From positions 1,922,001 to 1,986,000 of the forward strand of contig OX595997.1 in assembly GCA_951394045.1 (NCBI GenBank): a stretch of 64,000 nucleotides of DNA, read 5' to 3'. Numbering within the stretch: position 1 is the first letter of the stretch; every line of letters starts with the position of its first letter. Positions 21,600 through 31,601 of the stretch are shown here, piece by piece. A model generated the notes under the pieces. The model made no database searches, was not told where the DNA came from, and saw nothing but the letters and a program-made list of their open reading frames with translations. A program made the position numbers and the translations under genes. This DNA is from Nitzschia sp. DOCU1 (Eukaryota > Bacillariophyta > Bacillariophyceae > Bacillariales > Bacillariaceae).

Positions 21600-22490
21600 G
21601 GGCGACGAATCAACTGCTGCTAAACTCGTTCGGCCCCTACTTTCACCGTCCCGGCGTCTTTTCGTCCTTCTTGCCTGTCCTAGTCGATTATTCGACGATT
21701 CCATGTCGACGGCAGTGATACGATCGCCGCGGTTTGCTGCTGGCAAGGCAATGGATTTGTCTAAATAGGTTCTAGGACGTTCACGCCGAAACTTGGGCGC
21801 AGACAGCGATGAACGATCGATTTCACCCTTTTGGTTCTTCGCAGACGGCGAGGCACCGTGTCGTAAGTCTTTCTTCTGTTTCTTGAGACAAACTAGGGTA
21901 CGTCGAACTCGTCTTCAATCTATCGAGGCCTGCCAGGTTTCTTCTTGAGAAAAATGAGGGATGCGTCCAACGCGTCGTCTACCATCTCAATCTTCCACCT
22001 CAATCTTTCGAAGCCGGCCACGTTTTCTGTGGCTGCTCTCCAAATGCAACTGCTTGGTTTGGGGAATGGCATCCAGAAACGAATCACTCTTTCGCTTGCG
22101 GCGGCCAATATCATGAATTTAATCCGCTTGCTCTGAGAATGTTCCGCCGTATTTTCACTGCTTTGATGATGATTGCCATCTCCAGCGTGTGCTGACATAT
22201 CCTTGGTTTCATCAGCTTGGCTAAACTCCAGCAGCTGGTCAGGCTCCAAGTCCTCTTTATCGCTATCCCTCGACGGTATAGTATGGGCTCTCCTCGGTCG
22301 GCGATCAGATGACTTGTAAAAGGTGGTTCCAAGCTTAAGGAAGTAGCATCTTCGTTTTGTTGGGCGGGATTCGACAAAGGCTTAATGGGATCAGAAGAAT
22401 GAACTCGCGAACTACCTCGATTTCCGTCCGCTCGCAAGGGAGGGGCAAGCAAAGCTCAGCATCTGTAAATGGCGGCAAATTCGAACTCGT
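21600..22490 (-). pseudogene. PHD-finger/AT-hook protein pseudogene, copy 4 (3' part)
   Basis: Older, more diverged relative of copies 1-3 on the minus strand. It shares the DQLLEFSQADETKD segment (LLELIQADDAKD in the others), GDGNHHQSSENTAEHS, an AT-hook-like KKKPGRPR near 21925, and the tail MESSNNRLGQARRTKRRR (21700). The PHD part is absent. After the tail it continues into a Leu-rich segment (NLLTTALASITELLQAP) that resembles AKAVVKRLGEEP in copies 1 and 3 only by position. Confidence 0.55.
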
Positions 22491-22728
22491 AGCAACTTGC
22501 CGTCGGAGACGGCGACCACCTTCCAAAACCAAGCAGTTGAGAGGAGCTACTTCGAGCGGGGCGTTGCAATAGTGTCTGGGTCAAGAGTCGGCGCAGAAGG
22601 TTGTAGTCCTAGAAGAAACTTTTCGTGCTTGCAGCTTCCAGAGCAAATCCAAAAGGTTGTAGTCATATAAAGATCAGAAATGTTGGAGAACACCTCATAG
22701 ACATCCTGGGCAATGGGTGGGAGCAGTT

Positions 22729-23462
22729 TCAGTAATGGCATAAGTTTCGAAAGTCACCCGACGATATCGCCAATGAAGCAGGCGGGAATGGCAGGAGATA
22801 CCACTGGAGACGCGCCGAGGTGGGACTCGAATTGGGTTGATACGCTGCTATCAATTGCGGGAAGTTGATCGACGAGTTTTCATCCAGAGCAATCTTTTTG
22901 CCACGGCAAATGAAGAAGCGGTTGAACCAGCTTCGGATTACCTTCTTCGTAGAGCGGTTCTCCATGGCGACCAATTCGGTCACGATTTTCTACAGGATAC
23001 CGACACAGTGATCAGGAATAATGTCGAATTGGATCGTGACGAAAGCAATGGTGATCTTACCTTCCTGATGTACTCCACGGCATTTTCTTTGTCCGACAAG
23101 GGCTCCTTCTTGGGCAGGGTAACAAAAGACCAGTCCTCGCGGTATGCACGCAAGTGCTTCTTTTGAATGTCGTCGAAAAGCTTTTCACGCAGCATAATCC
23201 CATCGTTGGTGATTTGCTCCGATGCATCCACCAGAAACCCGCTTCGTAGAGAAAGAATTTGCTCCGTCAATCCCAATACGTCCGCCGGTCCGATCAAATC
23301 TTGGTGCCGCGCTGAGTCGTCTTGCAGCCCTTTGTCCGACGTTTGAAATAACTTTTTCTTGTCTGAAAACTTCAGATAATCTTCCAAACACTCTTGCAGG
23401 ACCTTGACGCAAGTATTCCAGATCGAGGCTCGCCGCACCTCAACCTCGCTGTAGATAACCAT
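22729..23462 (-). CDS. Helical protein of unknown function, possibly broken
   Basis: From the ATG at 23462 (MVIYSEVEVRRASIWNTCVK) the frame is open for 160 codons and looks alpha-helical, with LQECLEDYLKFSDKKKLF, DVLGLTEQILSLRSGFLVDA and REKLFDDIQKKHLRAYREDW. Near 22980 the plausible frame changes to one reading TELVAMENRSTKKVIRSWFN, RFFICRGKKIAL. The pattern of long amphipathic helices resembles subunits of vesicle tethering complexes, but I cannot name one. A shift or a short intron at about 22985 would be needed to join both parts. Confidence 0.4.
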
Positions 23463-23606
23463 TATATATTACCGCAGCGTAGGACTCGGACCCCAAGGAA
23501 TCTGTGGCGTGCTCATTGTGCCATGTGAATAAAGAAACGAACATTCGTCAGCTGCCAACAGAGCTTGTGGTAAATCGCCGGTAAGAGATTCCTCGATGAC
23601 TCAAAA

Positions 23607-24990
23607 TCAAAGCATAGTCTCCAACTTTCGTATCCAAACGCGCCTCTTTGGCAGATCCATGTAGGTTTTCGTGCTTAGAGCCAACATCACCTTGTCATAC
23701 TTGGAATCGTCTTGCTTCATAGCTGAGTCGGTCGGATTCAGCAACACCACACCAAAGGACTTTTGAGCTTGCATCATGAGTGCTGTGTGGATGCTCGTAC
23801 AAAACGCCTTGGAGATTTCGTTGTTGTCTTGTCGTTCTACCAGCAAGAGGGCTTGCACCAAAAGTTGGTATTCTTTGGAATCAAGCCCGCCCCCAATCAT
23901 GCTGGCAGGGCAACATCGCATCGTCGTGGTCTCGATCCAAGAGGGTAGACGACCAATCAAGATTTTGGATCGAAAATCTTTAACTCTATTCCGAAGTTCG
24001 GAAAGACACTCCGGTCGAGAGGTGGCGGGTATTACAAGACACCCCCGGAGTTCATCGACTACATCCATTTTGCTCGCCTCGTCGCCATCTTCATCTTGCT
24101 CATCCTGGTCCCCATTAGCATTCGACTCGACATTTTCGTCGTCGTCATCCCCATCACCTTCTTTGTCTTTACCCGGAGAGTCTTCGTTGGATGCAGCATC
24201 GTCTTCGTCCTCTTCGTCGTCTCCATCGCGTTTGCGTTTGGCAGACTTTTCCTTTCCGGTTTGACGACGAGCTTTGACGGATGGATTGGACAGGGCAGAA
24301 CCATGAGATGCCGTTTCCAATTCTTCTACTCGACAAATACGGCAAAGACTACGACTTGGGTCAATGACTTTCTTTGGCTTGCGTTTGGAATCGCCGTCCT
24401 CATTCGTCCCCTTCAAAGTCATCACCATCCGGATGGCAGGAAGGAAAATGAATCCATCCGTCACGCGATTCACACTTCTGCAAATCAAGTCTCTTTTCGT
24501 TACATTCAAAATAAACGCTCTCGATCTTGGCAGGATGTTTGGTCTCTTCTTCGGTTTCTTCTGTTGCGTCCACTTGATCTGTGCCTGCCCTTTTTGTTGA
24601 CGATTTTTTCTTGCACGACGCTGGATTGGTAGCAGTTGTGTACAACCGCCGCTTAAGGAGTTCTTGCCTTTGATGAAAACCATCCTGGACAATACCAAGG
24701 ATCGTCATTTTTTCAAGCGAGTCTCGACTTGATCCCTTGGGGACAAAATCGCAATGATGGACATGTGGACACCCATCACAACAGACAAACCACCACAAAC
24801 TTCTTGGCAATAAAATGTATCCCCATCATGACCCAATCAATCAACGGCAAAGAGGAAGGAACGAGGGCTGGATCTGGGGTGTCTTCCTTTGTTACACTTT
24901 TGGATCGATGACGAGAAGGAATACTTGCAAGCGAGGGAGTCGATGGGGGCAAGGGTTCCAACAATTTGCCGCCCAATTAAATTGTGACTT
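23607..24990 (-). CDS. Acidic/basic nuclear-type protein with Cys-rich segment, probably frameshifted
   Basis: Two overlapping minus-strand frames. The upstream one (to about 24400) carries KKFVVVCCDGCPHVHHCDF, reminiscent of the second half of a PHD or RING-like zinc site, then a Lys/Thr-rich linker and a pair of Cys (FECNEKR, LQKCESRDGW). The downstream one (24460-23607) carries RSLCRICRVEE, a basic KEKSAKRKRDGDDEEDEDD tract followed by a long Asp/Glu run, and an ordered C-terminus (MDVVDELRGCLVIPATSRPE, KEYQLLVQALLLVERQDNNE, KYDKVMLALSTKTYM). The low-complexity acid run suggests a chromatin or nucleolar protein. One shift near 24430 joins the parts. Function not assigned. Confidence 0.4.
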
Positions 24991-25061
24991 GCATCGTCGA
25001 TGGTTTTGTTTTGGGTCTTCACTCTTGCCGCTCTTGGCGTCTCCTCATTCCACCGTAGTCG

Positions 25062-25415
25062 CTAGAGTAGCCTTTTTAGCGGCAATGCTACTAGAAGTCG
25101 ACCTTGGAGATGCTCGGGGAGATCGGAGAGCACGTTCCGAAGCGAAAGGCGCTGGAGTGGGGACTGGTGATGAGGCACGTTCCTTGCCGCTGCTTCGGCG
25201 GTGGGTGAAATGGCAATGACATAAGGATCTGACTCCACTCGACCAGGAGTGGACCTATATAAGTTGACAATCCTCTCCCTCGTCGCTAGCTTGGCAATAC
25301 GTTTCAAATCCATCCTATCCTCGTCGGGATTAGATCTTGTGTGACTGCAGCCCCGCATAGAGAGCCGTTGTCCGCACCGTACGGGGCCGCAGATTCTACC
25401 AATCCGTGTCAGCAA
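25062..25415 (-). CDS. Hypothetical ORF
   Basis: Open for 117 codons from 25415. It includes MDLKRIAKLATRERIVNLYR and SDPYVIAISPTAEAAARNVP, ending in a Leu-rich stretch (LSDLPEHLQGRLLVALPLKR). It may be a downstream exon of the gene beginning at 26022. No family recognised. Confidence 0.3.
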   Translation of the reverse strand: MLTRIGRICGPVRCGQRLSMRGCSHTRSNPDEDRMDLKRIAKLATRERIVNLYRSTPGRVESDPYVIAISPTAEAAARNVPHHQSPLQRLSLRNVLSDLPEHLQGRLLVALPLKRLL

Positions 25416-25489
25416 AAAAAGCAGACAGCGGGCAAGGCATTTGCTCTTTCATTTACAGGTGCTCGGCATCTCGAATGAAAAATGTCAAA

Positions 25490-26022
25490 AGGTTGAAAAG
25501 AGGGATTCTTGGAGCGGGTCGGTACCGGTGTTTTGCTCGACATACTGGATGACATCTTGGAATTGCTCGGCGCCGAGGACTTGCGCGAGGCATACTGGAT
25601 GGTTCCGACATAGTTGCTCAAGGACCGTTTCCCTTTTCTGGAATCAACACGAACAGGAGCCTTTCAGTCTGTCTTGTCTGCATCCATATATAAATCCAAG
25701 CCGGATCTGTCGTCGTCTTTTCCTTCCAGGTACCCACTCGTGCCCACTAGTGCATAGTAGAGCATTGTCGCTGCTATGGCCTCTGCCGCCTTTTGCCTGC
25801 ACGACAAAAAATGTCCGAGCCACGGGGAGATGATAGTAGTTCCACCATTTTAAAAGTCAAAGTACTCCAAGATGCAAAGATTTCATCCACTCCATAAAAT
25901 AAACATAAATGAACGACAAGATCGAGCGACGCTAACGGATCTGGGAGATTCTGCATGCTAATCTCGAAGCAGCCGGAATTGGCGGGAGAGATAGAAGACG
26001 AGTCCTTTCCCCAAACCGCCAT
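25490..26022 (-). CDS. 5' part of an unrecognised multi-exon gene
   Basis: Starts at the ATG at 26022 (MAVWGKDSSSISPANSGCFE) and continues with ISMQNLPDPLASLDLVVHLC and LFYGVDEIFASWSTLTF. The frame closes near 25774. Further down, a TTGATTCCAG acceptor is followed by an exon-like frame (KRETVLEQLCRNHPVCLAQV, LGAEQFQDVIQYVEQNTGTD, ESLFSTF) ending near 25490, so intron(s) probably separate the two parts. The copia element begins about 60 bp upstream of the ATG. Function unknown. Confidence 0.35.
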
Positions 26023-26082
26023 TTGATGGTCATTTCATTTCATGATCCAAAGAGAGCGGTAATGAAACTGTCATTTCTCATT

Positions 26083-26087
26083 CTCAT
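26083..26087. repeat. Target-site duplication of the copia element, left
   Basis: CTCAT immediately before the left LTR, repeated at 31597-31601 after the right LTR. Confidence 0.9.
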
Positions 26088-26314
26088 TGTTGAATTTACC
26101 TGATAACACCACCGGCTATCGATAAAAGACAGTCGCTCTCACGACAAACTAAATTCTGTCCAGTTAATGAGAGCTTCGTCTCTTTCATCGTTTACACAAC
26201 AAATCCAAAATACTCATCTTCAATTGCCAATCGGCATGTCCACGTCGACAATCAACAGCCGTCATCAATTCGGGTCATTTTTGAGTCATTCGACTGAATC
26301 CCCATTTTCCAACA
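26088..26314 (-). repeat. 3' LTR of the copia element
   Basis: 227 bp, identical to the right LTR except G at 26158. A short purine run (AGGAGTG on the minus strand, 26315-26321) directly precedes it and may be the polypurine tract. Confidence 0.9.
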
Positions 26315-26349
26315 CACTCCTGTGATGTGCGGTGATGGTAACAAGCACA

Positions 26350-29300
26350 TCAATCATCTTTGAGATTCAGGAGCAGCTTTCGGAACTTCTTAAATTTGCT
26401 TCCTTGAAGCGGCTTGGTGAAGATGTCAGCGATCATGTCATCCGTGGGACAGTACACGACTGAAATCCCGCTTCCACTTCGGATTGCATCGGTGATAAAG
26501 AAATGACGGATGTTCATGTGACGTGTCCTCTTGCCTGATGAGGCCTTGCCGTTCTTCTCGAGCTGCATCGCACTTGTATTGTCCTGATACAACACCGTAT
26601 CCAGCTTGTATCCCTGCCACTCCAGGAAATTCTTGGTCCACATGATGTTGCCCATCGCATCATCAACTGCAATGATTTCCGCTTCAGTTGAACTGCGAGT
26701 GTTCAATTTTTGCTTCACAGATTGTGCGAGGGAACCCCCTTTTCCGAGCGACATGACACTTCCAGTGTGGCTTCGAAAGTCCGGATGAACAGCAAAAGCA
26801 CCGTCCACCCACCAGCGGACCAATGACATCTTCTTGTCTGGCTCTAGCGTCAGGACCAGATCCTTTGACCCGCGAAGATATTTGATACATCGACTGAGTT
26901 TCTTGTAGTCCTCACTGGTTGGATTCTGCACCCGAGTCGTCAGGAATGCAACCGCGGTCTGAATATCTGGCCTTGCCCTGCGCGACAAATATAACAATTT
27001 TGCTGTGAGATGGTGGAACAATTCCTTCCTCGGATCATCAAGATTATCAGTGTCCTGGGAAACATCGAAGAGATTCTCTGCAGCCGGAGTAGTGGACACC
27101 CCTTTCATATCCTCGGGCACCTCCTCCAGCAGCTCGTCAATATACTTGTGCATCGAGATCACAACACTCCCGGCCGTCGAGTAATCAAACGTCATGCCCA
27201 GATACTCGTGGACCTTGCCCCTGGTGACCGACAAGGGCTTTAATTTTCCAAATCTTGCGTCGAGCGAGGTAACGAGGCCATCGATTAGAGTCTCATCCAC
27301 ACTTGAAATTTTTAAATCATCAACATGCCATGTGACTGTTATCTGCTTTCCGTTCACCGTTTTGTTTGCAACACACCAATCATAGGGATTCACTTCGAAT
27401 CCGAGGCGTTCCAATTCCGCCGACAGATCCACCCAGAACAGATACGAAGCCTGGACTGTACCGTACAATGCTTTCTTGAGTCTCGCGTACACAGCAGGCT
27501 TGCCTCTCTCCTCAACAATAAATTCACGATATTTGGGGTTGACCTGGCATAACAGTTCCACCATTGGTCCTTGGATTCGGATGTGTATCACCTCGTCCAC
27601 CGCCGTCTGCATGAAAGCCCCCGGTATGTCAAGCGTCACGACAGTCCTCTCTTCCAGAGCGTCAATGGCGGCGGTGAGAAAAACAGACTCGGTCATCGCA
27701 GTTGGGGAGCTTGTTTCCTCTTTGGTCTTGTAGAGCCTCTGGCGCCTACCGTCCGCACAGCCGCGCCCCTTTATCTTTCCACTCCGTTTTTGTTTCAGGA
27801 ACATCAAATAAGGGAGGGCATCGCATCGCTCTTTCGGCGAGAGCATATGTTTGTGCACCGGTTCCAGCACATCCATCATATCAAGCTGCATCATCTCGGA
27901 TTTCACAGCATCAGCTCCGGGCTGGCCAAATACTTTTAGGCCCTTCGCTACAGGATATTGTGTGAGCATCACTTCTGCCAAAGCAAATTTGCACATTGCT
28001 TTCATGGCGGCCTTCCTGCGATCGTGTGCCCGAGCAATGGTCTTTGGCTGAAACTTCTTCCAGATATCGGCATTTTGGCTTGCAAGTTTATTGACAATAA
28101 TTTCGTTCTGTACCAGAAGGTAGCGTGGCTTTTTTCGTGGGCGAAGATCGTATTCGGATTGCCGTTTTCCGTATCGGCGATCCATTTCAGCATCCATATT
28201 GTCCTCGTCGTTGCCATCCAAGGACTCCTCGTCATCCCCAATATCGCCGGTGGTGTCAGGGCGAGCGATGAGAGCAGGGGCTTCATCCACTCCTGCACTT
28301 TGACCGTCGCGGACCTTGTCGTCCACTCCTGTGCTTTCATCATCGTCCTGGCTTGCTTCGTCATCCGCTTCATCCTCCTCCTCTGCCTCATTATTGTCGG
28401 TGCTGGAAGTATCGTCGTCTGTGGGCTCACTGGCGTTGGTCGCATCATTGTTGGTATTGCGTGGCGCCGCATCATTATCATCCACTCCTGTGCGACCATC
28501 GGGCTCTGGGTCGTAGTCTTCGCTGCGCATTGAGACATCATCCTGATGGCTCTGTTCGTATGAGCTATCATCATCGTCGTCTTCATCATGGACCACCTCG
28601 CCATTACTAAATTGGAATAGCAGGTCCTGAGACGCATGGCTCTGCTGGCCAAGCCAATTTACCCTGTCGATGACACTTTGGGGCATGGGGAGGCGTGTCC
28701 AGACCCAGCGAGTGATACGCCGCCCTGTTGACAGATTCATAAAGTAGTGTCCACCCTGAATATTCCCAGTCGGCCTGAGGGCAATAGCACCCAGCGTGCG
28801 AGGGGACATTGAATTATCTCCTTCTTCATGGGTCTGCACGTACTCGCCAAATTCCAGTTGACAGTGATCGTGGTAATTAATTTCATACCCTGTTAGAGCG
28901 GTGCGAGGGCTTGTGGCCCCCAGGATTCCTCGACTGGGTGGAAAGACGTTCAACCAGAATGTCACGTTGTAAATCAATTCCACCAACATCAAAAGAGGGA
29001 TCGTCTTGAAAGGCATAGTGTTCCAGATGGCACGAGCCCGTTCCTTCATCACACGGTTAGACCGCTCGATGATGGCTACATGTTCTCCCTTGCCAGCACA
29101 ATTTAGGTATAGTCCACCCTCCATAAGCTGGGACCGTAGGCTCTCAAACTCAAAGTCCCCATCAAGCCGAAGAATATTGAAGCCTCGCTGTTTCCAACGG
29201 GTTGCCACGGCTAGTAGTTGCTTGCCAATGTACTTTGCTTGTCGGTTGCGAAGCATCATTGCGGTACGAAAAGGAATGTTGTCGCCGATGGTCACGAGAA

Positions 29301-31353
29301 AAGGGACCTTATTCACAAAAAGAATATCTCCAGAGAGGACAACATTGCGGTACCGCTCCATTATCACCCGAGGCACATTGATAAATGCAGCCCGGGTCGA
29401 GTTGGGATCGCGGCGGACTGTCTTCCCTTTCAGGGACCCCACGTTGGGTCCAAGAATGTCTTCGGCAGCCACGACATCATCTCTGGTGATGGGGCAGTCG
29501 GGGAGTAGCTTGTTCGTGATGACTTCAAGGAAAGTGCTCGTTGATGGTCGTCCAATAATATTCTGTAGTCGACGGGCCTTCAAGGCCTGCATGTAGTCTC
29601 GGTTGGTGTACTTAGACTTATTTTCCTCTACGGTAGTGACAAGAGCTGTTCCCTCACGCTTGGACGTGTCATGCACGTAGAGATTGCACGCATGTTTTAT
29701 GAACTTGCGAGAAGTGCCATCGGCTTTATGCACCACAAAAGCATTCTCAGAGCCCTTGCTGTCGTAGGTCACGTGAAACTTCTCAGATACTCTGCTGAGT
29801 GACAGGATGTTGGCGATCCCACTTTCCAGGAACCACACAGTTCCATAGCCCTCGTAGTCGCCCACCATGTCAGTGGTGGCCATGCCGGCATTGCACCTGA
29901 TGCTCATGGTGGTGGGGCCTCTTCGGATATTTGTCAGGAGATGCTTGTTGCAGAATACATCCACGGTGGATTGACTGTCGAGCAGAATCCACCATGGGGA
30001 AATTCTGTTGCCCTTATCATTGGCTTGCCCAGCCAACACCAGACTCCCCACGGTTGCAAATTGAAACTGTTGGTCCTCGAACCAGTTCCAATTATCGTCA
30101 GTCTGGCCGGACATAAACATCTGGGTGCCACTCTCCCCTCCAGCTTGATTGCCCGAAGATTGCTCTTCGTTGCTCTCCTCAGCATCGCCATCCTCACCTT
30201 CGTTGCCCTCTTGAGTCATGGAGGCTCCGCTCTTGTCGAGGGGCTTACCATCCTTGTCAGTACTCTGTTCGCAATTTGGGGCAATGTGCCCTGGTCGGCC
30301 ACAGCGGTAGCAGGTCCTCGTATTCTTCCCCTGGCTAGAGCTTTGGGCGAAGGCAATCCCATCCTGGACGCCCCCAAGTACCTTCATCAGGTACGAGGGG
30401 TTATTTTTCCAGTTCGATAGGAGATGATAGGCATCGATGAGGTTCTTTGGGTACTTGTCATTGCCCTGAATATAATCATTCTCCAGATCCTGGATCAGGA
30501 GCCCATATCTGTTGCGGTCCGCTCCCATCAGGAATGCCACTGCAAGATACTGCTGCCGGGCGGCTTGTCTCGCTGCCTTCCTCTCAGCATCCGAGGCGGC
30601 TCCATAGGATAATCCAATCGCGGCTAGTTGGGACTGCACCAATGCTTCGTCAACCCCAATCTCGGCCCCATTCGACTCCAGCACATTAACAACATTTTCA
30701 AACCGTTCGTAGTATTCCACAGTGTCCATAGTACCTTGAGCAAGAGAGTAGAATTTTCTCTTCGAGAGATGCATGGCCACAGCATCATGTTTCTGTTTCT
30801 GGAATTGAAAGCATACTGTCTTGATCTCCTTGATCAGACCAATTCCATCGGACTGTGACTTTATGGTCAGGTGGGTTGCCATGCCTTCAAGTTTAGCTCG
30901 AAGAGCATCGGAGCACTGCCCCCAAACGAGTGAGTACAGCTTCTTCACATTCTCTTCGACTGTCAATTCCTTTTTAACGTGGAGCTTAACACGCTCTTCC
31001 CAGATACGGATCTCCGTTCTACTTGCCCCGGTTGGTGGGTCGACGGGCGGCTGAATCGAGGGCACACGCAGGCTCTCGATGGCGGTTTTCATCTCCCCAC
31101 CCATGGGGAATGTTCGCCCAACGTATTCTGCGATTTCTTTGGTTGTCTTAGTGAAGCTCTCTTCCTGCTTCGCGGTTCCGAAATCATAAATGTGATCCTT
31201 CAGATCAGCAGTCCTTCCAACAAATTTGGTGACAGTCCTCACGGACCCATGCCTGCGATTTACCGTTTGTTTTCGGTTCTTCGCCTTGGAGGAATGGCCC
31301 TGACTTTGTTGCCCTGCAGCCACGGCAGGGGTCTTCTTAACGTCTGGCGCCAT
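26350..31353 (-). CDS. Copia gag-pol polyprotein
   Basis: 1667 residues from a true ATG at 31353, in a single frame without a gag/pol shift. In order: a basic N-terminus and helical Gag; a CCHC zinc knuckle CYRCGRPGHIAPNC (about residue 350); a protease-like motif ILLDSQSTVDVF (about 455), with DSQS where DSG/DTG is usual; an integrase with SGDILFV, LDGDFEF and an IIERSNRVMKERA segment as likely catalytic acids (650-760); a very acidic spacer (about 890-1010); reverse transcriptase with LDIPGAFMQT and the active-site motif WHVDDLKIS (HVDD for YVDD, about 1290); and RNase H with WWVDGAFAVH, SSTEAEIIA and YQDNTSAMQ (1500-1600). The integrase-before-RT order is diagnostic of copia. Nothing is truncated. 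Confidence 0.95.
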   Translation of the reverse strand: MAPDVKKTPAVAAGQQSQGHSSKAKNRKQTVNRRHGSVRTVTKFVGRTADLKDHIYDFGTAKQEESFTKTTKEIAEYVGRTFPMGGEMKTAIESLRVPSIQPPVDPPTGASRTEIRIWEERVKLHVKKELTVEENVKKLYSLVWGQCSDALRAKLEGMATHLTIKSQSDGIGLIKEIKTVCFQFQKQKHDAVAMHLSKRKFYSLAQGTMDTVEYYERFENVVNVLESNGAEIGVDEALVQSQLAAIGLSYGAASDAERKAARQAARQQYLAVAFLMGADRNRYGLLIQDLENDYIQGNDKYPKNLIDAYHLLSNWKNNPSYLMKVLGGVQDGIAFAQSSSQGKNTRTCYRCGRPGHIAPNCEQSTDKDGKPLDKSGASMTQEGNEGEDGDAEESNEEQSSGNQAGGESGTQMFMSGQTDDNWNWFEDQQFQFATVGSLVLAGQANDKGNRISPWWILLDSQSTVDVFCNKHLLTNIRRGPTTMSIRCNAGMATTDMVGDYEGYGTVWFLESGIANILSLSRVSEKFHVTYDSKGSENAFVVHKADGTSRKFIKHACNLYVHDTSKREGTALVTTVEENKSKYTNRDYMQALKARRLQNIIGRPSTSTFLEVITNKLLPDCPITRDDVVAAEDILGPNVGSLKGKTVRRDPNSTRAAFINVPRVIMERYRNVVLSGDILFVNKVPFLVTIGDNIPFRTAMMLRNRQAKYIGKQLLAVATRWKQRGFNILRLDGDFEFESLRSQLMEGGLYLNCAGKGEHVAIIERSNRVMKERARAIWNTMPFKTIPLLMLVELIYNVTFWLNVFPPSRGILGATSPRTALTGYEINYHDHCQLEFGEYVQTHEEGDNSMSPRTLGAIALRPTGNIQGGHYFMNLSTGRRITRWVWTRLPMPQSVIDRVNWLGQQSHASQDLLFQFSNGEVVHDEDDDDDSSYEQSHQDDVSMRSEDYDPEPDGRTGVDDNDAAPRNTNNDATNASEPTDDDTSSTDNNEAEEEDEADDEASQDDDESTGVDDKVRDGQSAGVDEAPALIARPDTTGDIGDDEESLDGNDEDNMDAEMDRRYGKRQSEYDLRPRKKPRYLLVQNEIIVNKLASQNADIWKKFQPKTIARAHDRRKAAMKAMCKFALAEVMLTQYPVAKGLKVFGQPGADAVKSEMMQLDMMDVLEPVHKHMLSPKERCDALPYLMFLKQKRSGKIKGRGCADGRRQRLYKTKEETSSPTAMTESVFLTAAIDALEERTVVTLDIPGAFMQTAVDEVIHIRIQGPMVELLCQVNPKYREFIVEERGKPAVYARLKKALYGTVQASYLFWVDLSAELERLGFEVNPYDWCVANKTVNGKQITVTWHVDDLKISSVDETLIDGLVTSLDARFGKLKPLSVTRGKVHEYLGMTFDYSTAGSVVISMHKYIDELLEEVPEDMKGVSTTPAAENLFDVSQDTDNLDDPRKELFHHLTAKLLYLSRRARPDIQTAVAFLTTRVQNPTSEDYKKLSRCIKYLRGSKDLVLTLEPDKKMSLVRWWVDGAFAVHPDFRSHTGSVMSLGKGGSLAQSVKQKLNTRSSTEAEIIAVDDAMGNIMWTKNFLEWQGYKLDTVLYQDNTSAMQLEKNGKASSGKRTRHMNIRHFFITDAIRSGSGISVVYCPTDDMIADIFTKPLQGSKFKKFRKLLLNLKDD

Positions 31354-31355
31354 TT

Positions 31356-31449
31356 TTAACTGGATAGAATGTTGAATTTACCTGATAACACCACCGGCTA
31401 TCGATAAAAGACAGTCGCTCTCACGACAAACTAAATTCTATCCAGTTAA
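31356..31449 (-). promoter_or_regulatory. 15-bp perfect inverted repeat joining the primer-binding position to the LTR interior
   Basis: TTAACTGGATAGAAT (31356-31370) is the exact reverse complement of ATTCTATCCAGTTAA (31435-31449). On the element's sense strand the second arm begins at the last base of the 5' LTR, covers the place of the primer-binding site, and ends two bases before the gag ATG. The first arm lies 147-161 bases into the LTR, just after a CTCATTA initiator-like sequence. The arms could form a hairpin with a loop of about 64 nt. The primer-binding position lacks the TGG expected for a tRNA 3' end. Confidence 0.75.
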
Positions 31450-31596
31450 TGAGAGCTTCGTCTCTTTCATCGTTTACACAACAAATCCAAAATACTCATC
31501 TTCAATTGCCAATCGGCATGTCCACGTCGACAATCAACAGCCGTCATCAATTCGGGTCATTTTTGAGTCATTCGACTGAATCCCCATTTTCCAACA
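31370..31596 (-). repeat. 5' LTR of the copia element
   Basis: 227 bp. Carries the LTR arm of the inverted repeat without mismatch, whereas the 3' LTR has one mismatch in it. Confidence 0.9.
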
Positions 31597-31601
31597 CTCA
31601 T
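31597..31601. repeat. Target-site duplication of the copia element, right
   Basis: CTCAT, matching 26083-26087. Confidence 0.9.

Larger units (their letters stand above)
26088..31596 (-). mobile_element. Full-length Ty1/copia LTR retrotransposon
   Basis: A 5.5-kb element bounded by two 227-bp LTRs (26088-26314 and 31370-31596) that begin TGTTG and end CAACA and differ at one base (26158 G, 31440 A). It is flanked by CTCAT on both sides and holds one uninterrupted gag-pol frame on the minus strand. With 1/227 divergence the insertion is recent, and every expected part is present, so it may still be able to move. The protein resembles diatom CoDi elements. Confidence 0.95.

Noticed and set aside
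24096..24632. Plus-strand hydrophobic ORF (Phe/Val/Ile-rich)
   Set aside because: It is the complement of the Asp/Glu-rich tract of the minus-strand gene and has the composition expected of such a shadow.
27958..28533. Plus-strand hydrophobic 191-codon ORF inside the copia element
   Set aside because: Antisense shadow of the acidic spacer of the polyprotein.
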